From Legionella spiritensis (GTDB lineage: Bacteria; Pseudomonadota; Gammaproteobacteria; Legionellales; Legionellaceae): 64,000 bases of DNA. This document shows positions 25,503 through 33,109 of the stretch, piece by piece (position 1 is the first letter of the stretch; the number at the start of each line of letters is the position of its first letter). Location of the stretch: assembly GCF_900186965.1 (NCBI RefSeq), contig NZ_LT906457.1, positions 1,824,501 through 1,888,500 on the forward strand, in the 5' to 3' direction. The notes beneath the pieces are model-generated. The model worked only from the letters and a program-made list of their open reading frames with translations, had not been told where the DNA came from and ran no database searches. The position numbers and the translations under genes are program-made.

Positions 25503-26057
25503 TTACTGAACGATGCAAACCGCATGCTCCGGTACCATACCAGGCACTTTGGCCAGCTCTTTCATGAGTTGCTGATTACCGTTGATACTTGCCCCGGACC
25601 AAATCCCCTTACTGCAATTTTCGGTTTTGCATTCGCCGGCAAACGTCACATAGCCCTGGTTACGCACGACATCACACGTACAGTTTGCCCTGCGATGATC
25701 CGGAGAATCGTCATCCACCAGACAAGGGTGATCGAGACAGTTTGCCCAAGGTAATCCGGAAGGACAGGTCATGTATTTGTAGTGCCCGCCGCCAAATGAA
25801 AATGTTGAAACCAGCGCAGTCAGACTATCTCTGGTTTTTCTTTCCTTGCGATCAGCACAAGTGGAAAAACCGACATTTTTGCCTTTCCAGATAGAACAGG
25901 AACATAACACTTTGTCCAGCATGCCGGGAATGGGCTGGCAATCAGCGGCATTACACAAGGCGTAAGTGTTCGTACATACAATCGGCTTTTGGGCTGCAAA
26001 AATCGTCTGCCCTACAATCAATATACCAGTTAACATGATAATAATCCGTATCACCAT
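25503..26057 (-). CDS. Cysteine-rich exported protein, paralogue of the product at 6678-7208
   Basis: 184 residues with a signal peptide (about 1-22). Thirteen cysteines lie in the mature part; the first six are at 28, 35, 40, 52, 54 and 67, identical in number to the paralogue. Shared blocks are TYALC and PWA-x-CLD-x-PCLVD, then CTC. Overall identity is low outside the cysteine framework, so the pair diverged long ago or under weak constraint. I know no characterised family. Export and disulfide stabilisation are inferred. It is divergent from the PQQ-type sugar dehydrogenase gene. Confidence 0.72.
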   Translation of the reverse strand: MVIRIIIMLTGILIVGQTIFAAQKPIVCTNTYALCNAADCQPIPGMLDKVLCSCSIWKGKNVGFSTCADRKERKTRDSLTALVSTFSFGGGHYKYMTCPSGLPWANCLDHPCLVDDDSPDHRRANCTCDVVRNQGYVTFAGECKTENCSKGIWSGASINGNQQLMKELAKVPGMVPEHAVCIVQ

Positions 26058-26166
26058 AATTATTCCTTCCCGGCCATATTTTATATTTCATTCGCGACAT
26101 TATCATCAGTATACTACGCTTTCGTTAATTTTCACTTACCACCGACAACCCGGGTACACTCAAACT

Positions 26167-27327
26167 ATGACGAAACGAAAAATAACCCTGTTGATCATCC
26201 TTCTTGTCCTTGTCGGCCTTCTCTCGGTGGGATGGTGGGAATTTTTAGGAAAAAGGATGCGGGATCTACCCCTGGCAACCAACACAAGCAACAATAATAA
26301 AAATACAACGCCACACTCAAACAAACCTCTGATTTCCATTCAGGCCAAACATTTAATAGTGCCCTGGGCACTTGATTTTTTACCCGGACAACGAATCCTG
26401 CTAACACAACGCGGCGGTGATATTTATGTCATCAACCGCGATAAACCCAATACCGGCGGGCAGCGTTTAGCCCGAATTGACGGGGTAGCAGCTGTAGGCG
26501 AAGGCGGCTTGCTGGGTCTTGCCATACACCCTGATTTTAAAAATAATCATTATGTTTACCTGTATTACACCTACCGTTCCAAAGACCGCTATTTCAATAA
26601 AGTGGTACGTTATCGACTGGAGAAGTCCTCTTTAAACAATCCGACCATTCTTCTGGATAACATTCCCAGCGCGTCCACTCATAATGGCGGTCGCATGCGT
26701 TTTGGACCGGATGGTTATCTCTACATCACGACCGGCGATGCGCAAACACCCGCCAACGCGCAAAATCTCAATTCCCTTGCCGGAAAAATATTACGGATTA
26801 AAGACGATGGCGGCATACCGGCCGATAATCCGTTCCCAGGATCACCCGTCTATTCCTATGGACACAGAAATCCGCAGGGTATTGCATGGGATGCAAACGG
26901 GCAACTTTGGGCAACGGAACACGGCCCTGTCTCCCACGATGAAATTAATCGAATACTACCCGGTGAAAATTATGGCTGGCCGCTTATTCAGGGAAAAAAA
27001 ACCAGACGGGGTATGAACAGTCCGGTTCTTGAAAGCGGCAATGACACCTGGGCGCCTTCAGGCGCAGACATAGTTAAAGGCGTGCTTTATTTCGCCGGTT
27101 TAAGGGGCAGAACCTTGTATGGCTACGATCTGAAATCCAAACGTCTGAACCGGTATTTTAGCGCGCAACTGGGTCGGTTAAGGGAAGTGAAACTGGGACC
27201 GGATCAGCTCTTGTATATCACGACAAACAACCGGGATGGACGGGGTGTGCCGACTACGGACGATGATTTACTGCTTCTGGTCAACCCGGAATTACTGGAT
27301 TTGACATCAAATAACAAAATGCAATAG
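26167..27327 (+). CDS. PQQ-dependent sugar (aldose/sorbosone) dehydrogenase
   Basis: 386 residues from ATG 26167; the longer open frame upstream overlaps the divergent Cys-rich gene and is unlikely to be coding. A membrane anchor or uncleaved signal lies at about 6-24, followed by an Asn-rich linker and a six-bladed beta propeller. Landmarks are GEGGLLGLAIHPDF, the THNGGRMRFGPDGYLY block containing the catalytic-type His, and YGHRNPQGI. Relatives such as YliI/Asd oxidise aldoses in the periplasm with PQQ. Its own substrate is unknown. The Rieske oxygenase gene starts 57 nt downstream. Confidence 0.87.
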   Translation: MTKRKITLLIILLVLVGLLSVGWWEFLGKRMRDLPLATNTSNNNKNTTPHSNKPLISIQAKHLIVPWALDFLPGQRILLTQRGGDIYVINRDKPNTGGQRLARIDGVAAVGEGGLLGLAIHPDFKNNHYVYLYYTYRSKDRYFNKVVRYRLEKSSLNNPTILLDNIPSASTHNGGRMRFGPDGYLYITTGDAQTPANAQNLNSLAGKILRIKDDGGIPADNPFPGSPVYSYGHRNPQGIAWDANGQLWATEHGPVSHDEINRILPGENYGWPLIQGKKTRRGMNSPVLESGNDTWAPSGADIVKGVLYFAGLRGRTLYGYDLKSKRLNRYFSAQLGRLREVKLGPDQLLYITTNNRDGRGVPTTDDDLLLLVNPELLDLTSNNKMQ

Positions 27328-27384
27328 CTTTACGCTCTGTGCACCATGCCAGGATACTTAATTTGCAAGCGTAAGGAAATAGCA

Positions 27385-28470
27385 ATGAATACCCTTTATA
27401 TTGACCCTGATATTGAAAAAGCCTCCACAATCCCGTCCCGTTTTTATACATCGCAGGACTGGTTTGAACGCAGCAAGGAAAAAATTTTTGCGAAAACCTG
27501 GCAATTTTGCCTTGGTATGGAATCACTCCAGTCCAGAAACCAGCTGATACCGTTCACCCTGCTTCCCGATTTTCTAGACGAACCTTTGTTATTTGTGCGT
27601 GACCACGAAGACACTATTCGCTGCTTAAGTAATGTCTGTACCCACCGCGGGAAAGTATTGGTTGAATCTCCATGTACGGCGCAAAAAATAAAATGCGCCT
27701 ATCACGGACGCCGATTTAGCCTTTGCGGTGACATGCTGCATATGCCCGAATTTGAAAAAACCAGGGATTTTCCCTCCGAACGGGATAATCTGACTCGTGT
27801 TCCTTTCGAGAGGCTGGATCCATTCATTTTTGCGTCCTTATCCCCTCAGGCCTCTTTCCAGGACGTGTTCAGCGACTTGAAAGAGCGCCTTTTCTGGCTT
27901 CCCATGGAAAACATGCGACTGGATATTCAACGCAGCAAGGATTATCTGGTCAGGGGACACTGGGCATTGTATTGTGAAAATTATCTGGAGGCGCTGCATA
28001 TCCCCTTTTTACATCATGGACTAAGGCAAGTCATTGATTGCACGACCTACACCACCGAATTGTTCCGGTATTGCAATCTGCAATTAGCCCTGGCCAAAGA
28101 TGGCGAAGAGCGGTTTGATTTGCCCAGGGACTCCCAGGATTACGGCAAACAGGTTGCCGCTTATTACTATTGGATATTTCCCAATACCATGCTTAATTTT
28201 TACCCGTGGGGCTGCTCGGTCAATGTGGTCAAACCGCTTGCCGTTAATTTAACCAAAGTATCTTTCCTGACCTATGTTCTTGATGAGAGCAAGCTCGGCA
28301 AGGGAGCCGGAGGCGATCTGCATCAGGTTGAACTTGAGGATGAAGCGGTTGTTGAATCCGTGCAAAAAGGCATTCACTCCCGTTTTTATGACACAGGACG
28401 ATTTTCACCGACCAAAGAACAGGGTACCCACCATTTTCAGCGTTTACTCTGCGAATTTCTTAATGATTAG
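27385..28470 (+). CDS. Rieske non-haem iron oxygenase, alpha subunit
   Basis: 361 residues from ATG 27385 (AAGGA upstream). The Rieske cluster ligands are Cys85-x-His87 and Cys104-x2-His107. The catalytic iron site is in ENYLEALHIPFLH, with the third acidic ligand probably in the late VELEDEAVVESV helix. The arrangement resembles the single-chain oxygenases of the choline/carnitine monooxygenase branch rather than aromatic dioxygenases. No reductase or ferredoxin gene is adjacent, so electrons must come from elsewhere. An amino acid permease follows 51 nt later and may import the substrate. Confidence 0.88.
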   Translation: MNTLYIDPDIEKASTIPSRFYTSQDWFERSKEKIFAKTWQFCLGMESLQSRNQLIPFTLLPDFLDEPLLFVRDHEDTIRCLSNVCTHRGKVLVESPCTAQKIKCAYHGRRFSLCGDMLHMPEFEKTRDFPSERDNLTRVPFERLDPFIFASLSPQASFQDVFSDLKERLFWLPMENMRLDIQRSKDYLVRGHWALYCENYLEALHIPFLHHGLRQVIDCTTYTTELFRYCNLQLALAKDGEERFDLPRDSQDYGKQVAAYYYWIFPNTMLNFYPWGCSVNVVKPLAVNLTKVSFLTYVLDESKLGKGAGGDLHQVELEDEAVVESVQKGIHSRFYDTGRFSPTKEQGTHHFQRLLCEFLND

Positions 28471-28521
28471 AGCGGAAGCATCCGAACCTGAATCGCACAC
28501 CATCATGGAAGAGAATAAACG

Positions 28522-29961
28522 ATGTATGAGTCATCCAGTGAAAACAATCTGCACCGACCATTAAATGCCCGTACCCTGGGCATGATTACCCTTGGCGGCT
28601 CGCTGGGAACCGGCATTTTTCTGGCCAGCGGCAACGCGTTATCATTAGCCGGCCCGGGCGGTACTCTGATGGCATACCTGATCATGGGAGTGATGGTCTA
28701 TTATCTGATGACCGGCCTGGGTGAAATGGCAGCATTCATGCCTACCTCCGGCTCGTTTTACGTGTATGCGTCCCGATTTGTCGATCCTTCCCTCGGTTAT
28801 GCACTGGGATGGAATTACTGGTATAGCTGGGCCGTCACCATCGCCTCGGAAATTTCTGCAACATCACTGGTCATGCAGTTCTGGTTTCCCGACAGCTCTC
28901 CGATGATCTGGTGCACTCTTTTTTTAACACTGGTTACAGGATTCAACGCCATCTCCACAAAAACATTCGGCCAGGCCGAATACTGGTTTTCCTTTATTAA
29001 AATCACTGTCGTTATCCTGTTCATCATTATTGGTTCGCTCATTGTGCTGGGGATGACCTCCTGCCACCCGGGCAGATTTCAATACTGGAGGATTGGCGAC
29101 GCGCCATTTCATGGCGGTTGGCTGGGCATACTAGGCGCGTTCATGATTGCCGGTTTCTCGTTTCAGGGAACGGAGTTAATAGGCATAGCGGCGGGAGAAA
29201 GTCACGATCCGGGCGTTAATGTCCCCAAAGCGGTAAAAATGGTATTCTGGCGAGTTCTGTTATTTTTTATTTTATCCCTTTTTATCATTAGCCTCTTGAT
29301 TCCGTACACATCGCCTCAACTGATGTCGTCCGATATTGTCACCAGCCCTTTTACCCTTGTTTTCACCCAATACGGCAAGGTATTTGCCGCCACAATCATG
29401 AACAGTGTCATTCTCATTGCCATTTTATCCACGGCCAATTCCGGTATGTATGTTGCCAGCAGAATGCTCTGGTTTCTGGCCAGAGAGGGTCATATGCCGC
29501 CGACGTTTGCCAGGTTGAACCGACGAGGCGTGCCCATTCCTGCTCTGGCAGCCACCTGTGGGGTTGCCATGCTGGCTTTTTTATCATCATTTTTTGGTAA
29601 CGGCCAGGTCTATTTCTGGTTGCTCAACGCCGGTGGTCTGGCGGGATTTATTGTCTGGATGGGCATTGCCATCAGTCATTACCGTTTTCGCAAGGCTTAT
29701 CTCCATCAGGGCAAGGATCCAGCACTTCTTCCTTATCTGGCCAAAGGATTTCCCTATGGCCCTCTGTGTGCGTTTGGCCTGTGTCTGCTCATTATCGGCG
29801 GCCAGAATTATCAGGCTTTTATGAATCACCACATTGACTGGCACGGTCTATTGGTATCTTATATTGGCTTGCCGCTATTTATCCTGATCTGGCTCGGCCA
29901 TAAATGGATAAAAAAAACCAGAATGGTCGCCCTGCGGGATTGTTGTTTTGACATCGAATGA
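28522..29961 (+). CDS. Amino acid permease, APC superfamily (LysP/GabP-like)
   Basis: 479 residues with about 12 membrane helices. The opening GMITLGGSLGTGIFLASG is the unwound first helix of the AAT family, and the later GFSFQGTELIGIAAGES and ISTANSG-like ILSTANSGMYV motifs fit proton-coupled amino acid importers. GGAAGAGA precedes the ATG. Placement after the Rieske oxygenase suggests linked uptake and oxidation of an amino acid or amine, but this is inference. The stop is at 29961, just before an AT-rich block. Confidence 0.9.
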   Translation: MYESSSENNLHRPLNARTLGMITLGGSLGTGIFLASGNALSLAGPGGTLMAYLIMGVMVYYLMTGLGEMAAFMPTSGSFYVYASRFVDPSLGYALGWNYWYSWAVTIASEISATSLVMQFWFPDSSPMIWCTLFLTLVTGFNAISTKTFGQAEYWFSFIKITVVILFIIIGSLIVLGMTSCHPGRFQYWRIGDAPFHGGWLGILGAFMIAGFSFQGTELIGIAAGESHDPGVNVPKAVKMVFWRVLLFFILSLFIISLLIPYTSPQLMSSDIVTSPFTLVFTQYGKVFAATIMNSVILIAILSTANSGMYVASRMLWFLAREGHMPPTFARLNRRGVPIPALAATCGVAMLAFLSSFFGNGQVYFWLLNAGGLAGFIVWMGIAISHYRFRKAYLHQGKDPALLPYLAKGFPYGPLCAFGLCLLIIGGQNYQAFMNHHIDWHGLLVSYIGLPLFILIWLGHKWIKKTRMVALRDCCFDIE

Positions 29962-29983
29962 CAGGGCAAATTATCAGCACGAC

Positions 29984-30022
29984 GTCATCAGAAACAACAA
30001 TCACACCGGCAATCCATTTCAG
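29984..30022 (+). repeat. 39-bp direct repeat, left copy
   Basis: 35 of 39 bases match the copy at 36492-36530 (shared GTCATCAGAAACAACAA and AATCCATTTCAG). The two copies bracket the AT-rich segment holding the hvf operon and the DoxX-NDH gene. In the right copy the reverse strand is the start of an outer-membrane-protein gene; here it is non-coding. It may be the duplicated edge of an inserted segment or a short repeated gene fragment. Confidence 0.6.
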
Positions 30023-30094
30023 TGATCCGCACATCAAAACCGATCCGGCATTAATTAGAAAAACTGGCACCTTATCTTTGCCCTCAAAAACCAC

Positions 30095-30559
30095 TTATCG
30101 ATCAAGTTTCAAATAATATTTTCTAATTAAATAATCAATCGATAATTTTCCTGAACCGGTACATAAGAGCATTAAAATCATTATTCCCCATTGCATGTGA
30201 TCAGTCAGACCGACCGCACCGTCAGGTGTCCATAAAAATTTATATGAGAAAACCGCAAATAAATTAAACAGAAAAAGTCCAAGAAAAACAACCCTGGATC
30301 CTAAGCCTAATGTAATCAATACAGGAAACCCAAGTTCACAAGCGGTTCCCAGGTAGGCAGCAAACGTAGGGGATATAACCGGTACCATGTATTCGTTCTG
30401 AAACAAGAAAATGGTTGACTGCCAATTACCAATTTTGGTTAAACCAGACAGGAAAAAAACCTGGGCCAAATAAAGGCGTGTTATAAGAATGAAAATCGGA
30501 GCAAGAAAATCAAAGATTTTATCATTTAATAAATAGGTCTTTGCTATAAACGTTTTCAT
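30095..30559 (-). CDS. hvfD: DoxX-family membrane protein of a copper-RiPP operon (HvfD-like)
   Basis: 154 residues, four predicted helices. FLSGLTKIGNW and the F-x-QNEYMVP-x-ISP loop are DoxX/DUF-type motifs, and the same QNEY-x-VP-x-x-SP loop recurs in the big fusion protein at 33110. DoxX proteins are inner-membrane proteins of uncertain redox role. Its ATG overlaps the DUF2063 gene by 4 nt, making it the last gene of a tight four-gene operon. The A+T content is visibly higher than in flanking genes. Confidence 0.83.
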   Translation of the reverse strand: MKTFIAKTYLLNDKIFDFLAPIFILITRLYLAQVFFLSGLTKIGNWQSTIFLFQNEYMVPVISPTFAAYLGTACELGFPVLITLGLGSRVVFLGLFLFNLFAVFSYKFLWTPDGAVGLTDHMQWGIMILMLLCTGSGKLSIDYLIRKYYLKLDR

Positions 30560-31335
30560 ATAGCCTCCAACGAAAAACGATTAATCCATTGATTGCGAAG
30601 GGCTTTAGTTAAAAGAACACCAATTTTCTCTTCACTAATCCATTGACTTAAGTCAGCTACTACGTTTTGCCATGCTATTTGGTTTCCAGATGATAAAAAT
30701 TCCAGAAGCAAATATTCCTCATTACTAATTAGCATAATACATGGTAAATCGTTATGTTGATAAATAACAATTTTTTCAGGATAACCCGAAATTTGTATTT
30801 CCTTATCCTCTTTAAAGTAATTCATAGACCATATTTGGTAAATAGGATAGTCAGAACCAAGTATTTTTAAATTTGGCGTCAAATGAAAACATAACGATTG
30901 AATAGCTCTATCTTCCAGCTTTGAAAAAGATTCAAAATCAAAGGGTTGGGCAGGAGAAAAAAGTTTTAATGTATGCCAATGCCATTCAATGGTACATAGC
31001 TCATGTAAATAAGGCAGTGCTTTAGCGGGCTCAAAACCAGCGATAAATTGAGGGAGGCTATCACCGTATTGATTGATGTCGTATTGGGTGGATTGATGTT
31101 GATTAATATAACGATGCAATAAAGCATACCAGAAAGAATCCCCCACCAAACGCAAACAGAGCGGGAATGTTGATTTCAAATGATTAAATAAAGTGGCGTG
31201 ATGGCTTTCGAGATACACCGCAATACCATCAAATTTTGATTGAGTGAACCGGTTGGATAACGGGTCTGACTGAACTTCTTCTCTAAACTGCGCTATCCAT
31301 TCGTGCTGGATTGCCTCAAGGAGAGTATTACGCAT
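30556..31335 (-). CDS. hvfC: DUF2063 RiPP maturation partner (HvfC/BufC-like)
   Basis: 259 residues. The N-terminal DUF2063 domain is recognisable by the helices around SKFDGIAVYLESHHATLFNH and YLHELCTIEWHWH. In MNIO systems this protein binds the precursor peptide and the DUF692 enzyme to present the substrate. It overlaps hvfB by 8 nt and hvfD by 4 nt, so all are co-translated. AT-rich like its neighbours. Function by analogy to the Haemophilus Hvf and Caulobacter bufferin systems. Confidence 0.85.
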   Translation of the reverse strand: MRNTLLEAIQHEWIAQFREEVQSDPLSNRFTQSKFDGIAVYLESHHATLFNHLKSTFPLCLRLVGDSFWYALLHRYINQHQSTQYDINQYGDSLPQFIAGFEPAKALPYLHELCTIEWHWHTLKLFSPAQPFDFESFSKLEDRAIQSLCFHLTPNLKILGSDYPIYQIWSMNYFKEDKEIQISGYPEKIVIYQHNDLPCIMLISNEEYLLLEFLSSGNQIAWQNVVADLSQWISEEKIGVLLTKALRNQWINRFSLEAI

Positions 31336-32197
31336 AATGATTCAAACTCCGCTCTGCCACTCGTTTTATTATAGCTTTCGCTTTAAGCATTTCTTCATAT
31401 AAGACAGAAAAATCAGGCAAATTATTATCCCACTCGATAATTGTGGGGGTATTGACAAAGAGGTTTTGGGCTTTTTCATAAAGTTGCCAAACGTCCTGAT
31501 AAATTCTATCGCTATGACTATCCAGTAAATAACCCTCTTCTTTTGAAAAGCCGCCAAGATGCATCTGCCATACGTGTCTGGCATTGATTGATTGAAGGTA
31601 TTTGTCTAAATCGTCGTTATGGTTATACCAGTTCACATATAAATTATTGACGTCCAATAAAATTCCACAACCTGTTTTCGTGCTAAGCTCATTAAGGAAT
31701 TCCGCTTCGGTTAACGTGTTTTGCTGGTAGCTTACGTAACGTGAAACGTTCTCAAACATGATTGCCTGGTTGAGATATTCCTGGACTCGATTTGTTTTTT
31801 CAATAATGAAAGCCAGTGTTTCCTCAGTATAAGGGAATGGGATAAGCTCATGAGTAAAAAATTTGTTGGCATGAGTCCAGCATAGATGATCTGATATCAG
31901 ACTCGAATTCAAACAACGGGCTAAATCCTTTATTTGTTGCAAATATTGATAATCTGGTTCGGAGGATGTGGCAATTGATAATCCAACGCTATGTAGACTC
32001 ATTGGATAAAACTCTGCGATTTCAAGCAATTGCTTAAATTGAATCCCTGATTGCCTGATATAATTATCAGCGAGAATTTCAAAATAATCGATAGAGGGCT
32101 GCCGATTTAATATGTCGTCTATATGTTCAAGCCGCAATCCAATGCCTGAACATCCTGAAAAACATGCGGCTTGATTAATAGAATTATTATTTGCCAT
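31328..32197 (-). CDS. hvfB: MNIO (DUF692) multinuclear non-haem iron oxidase, HvfB/BufB-like
   Basis: 289 residues, a TIM-barrel enzyme. Metal-binding landmarks appear in order: GIGLRLEH, SLHSVGLSI, SDHLCW, FENVSRY, LLDVNNLYVN, MHLGG, DSHSDR and IIEWDNNLPDF. Family members use two or three iron ions to convert peptide cysteines into oxazolone-thioamide or related groups. The gene begins 5 nt after the precursor gene, which fits modification of that peptide. It is the strongest diagnostic of the operon. Confidence 0.92.
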   Translation of the reverse strand: MANNNSINQAACFSGCSGIGLRLEHIDDILNRQPSIDYFEILADNYIRQSGIQFKQLLEIAEFYPMSLHSVGLSIATSSEPDYQYLQQIKDLARCLNSSLISDHLCWTHANKFFTHELIPFPYTEETLAFIIEKTNRVQEYLNQAIMFENVSRYVSYQQNTLTEAEFLNELSTKTGCGILLDVNNLYVNWYNHNDDLDKYLQSINARHVWQMHLGGFSKEEGYLLDSHSDRIYQDVWQLYEKAQNLFVNTPTIIEWDNNLPDFSVLYEEMLKAKAIIKRVAERSLNHYA

Positions 32198-32202
32198 TCT
32201 AT

Positions 32203-32457
32203 TTAGCTTTTAACCGTCCCGTTAACAAGTTTATCGCAAGTACCTTTGGGCAGGTAAATCCAGTCTTTTTCTGAGGCGTCTGTCTTGGATTGGCCAGCAC
32301 AAGCGTGTTGAGCGGTACCACAATCATTTTTGCCCGCTTTAGCCACACCCTGACATTTTTCCATATCATTTGTAGTTTCGGCACTGGCTGGTACGGTAGC
32401 AATTGAAAGCCCGGCGGCCATAACAGCAGCCATTGTTATTTTAGAAATATTATTCAT
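32203..32457 (-). CDS. hvfA: DUF2282 copper-binding RiPP precursor (HvfA/bufferin-like)
   Basis: 84 residues: a signal peptide to about 26 (ASA) and a mature part with Cys35, Cys46, Cys53 and Cys74. The KCQGVAKAGKNDC and LPKGTCDKL motifs are typical of DUF2282. In studied systems the cysteines are post-translationally modified by the DUF692 enzyme and the product binds copper in the periplasm. It is the first gene of the operon, preceded by AAAGGA and a good promoter candidate. Confidence 0.9.
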   Translation of the reverse strand: MNNISKITMAAVMAAGLSIATVPASAETTNDMEKCQGVAKAGKNDCGTAQHACAGQSKTDASEKDWIYLPKGTCDKLVNGTVKS

Positions 32458-32513
32458 AATGCCTGTCCTTTATTATATGATTAATCCATATGTTATTTAA
32501 TAACAACGTCATT

Positions 32514-32541
32514 AGTATAGTATCATTTTTCAATTTGTCAC
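32514..32541 (-). promoter_or_regulatory. Promoter candidate for the hvf operon
   Basis: On the minus strand GTGACA (32541-32536) and TATACT (32519-32514) are separated by 16 nt, 5 of 6 matches each to the sigma70 hexamers. It lies 57 nt upstream of the precursor start. No recognisable copper-regulator operator was found. Confidence 0.5.
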
Positions 32542-32758
32542 AGGATATAAATTGAACCTACATCTTTGAATTAATTGAAAAGATGGGAAAAAGAGTTACG
32601 CCACATTATTTTCCTCCAATATTGGGCAATACCCCTGATTTTTTTTGAATCGGATCTAAGCACAGATTTTTGATTTCCCACCGAACTGCTCTATCCATGC
32701 AATCTTCTAGTGACTGGTAAATTAAACCCGCACTGGGTATTTATCAGGCATCCTTAAG

Positions 32759-32933
32759 TAGTACTGTTTCCATTTAATTTTGACAGGTTAACTGTCATTC
32801 CCGCGAAGGCGGGAAACCATTCCTGATGTGGCTCAGTGCTTGATTCAGTATGGATCCCCGCCTTCGCGGGGATGACAAAAAGACAAACATTCTGTGCAAG
32901 CCAACCTGTCAAAACTAAATGGAAATGGTACTA
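32759..32933 (+). repeat. Element family A, intact 175-bp copy
   Basis: Terminal inverted repeats of about 30 bp (TAGTACTGTTTCCATTT at the left, reading TAGTACCATTTCCATTT from the right) end in TTGACAGGTT. Two internal hairpins, TTCCCGCGAAGGCGGGAA and CCCCGCCTTCGCGGGG, fill the middle. No open frame is inside. It is almost identical, in inverted orientation, to the copy at 35318-35492, and the pair encloses the DoxX-NDH gene. The rest of the gap to 33110 is AT-rich with no clear signal except an AAAGGGA ribosome site. Confidence 0.88.
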
Positions 32934-33109
32934 GGAAGGTAAATTTTAAGCACCTTGGGAAAATGACAACTATCGATCTTGATGAATACCTGTAACTTCA
33001 GGTTAAAAAAATGGTCCGCAATATAATTTTAAATTTGTGGCTATAATTAAATCCGAAGTTATTTGAAACAAAGGGATTTTTTTAAAATTTTTTTGAAAGG
33101 GATTCTTAT

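Noticed and set aside
25966-26166. N-terminal extension of the PQQ-type dehydrogenase
   Set aside because: It overlaps the divergent Cys-rich gene, and ATG 26167 gives a proper membrane anchor.
29879-30094. Short minus-strand open frame sharing a KWI-x-x-VVSDD-like peptide with the start of the 36.5-kb gene
   Set aside because: The similarity is explained by the 39-bp DNA repeat. There is no ribosome site, and the rest of the frame is not conserved.
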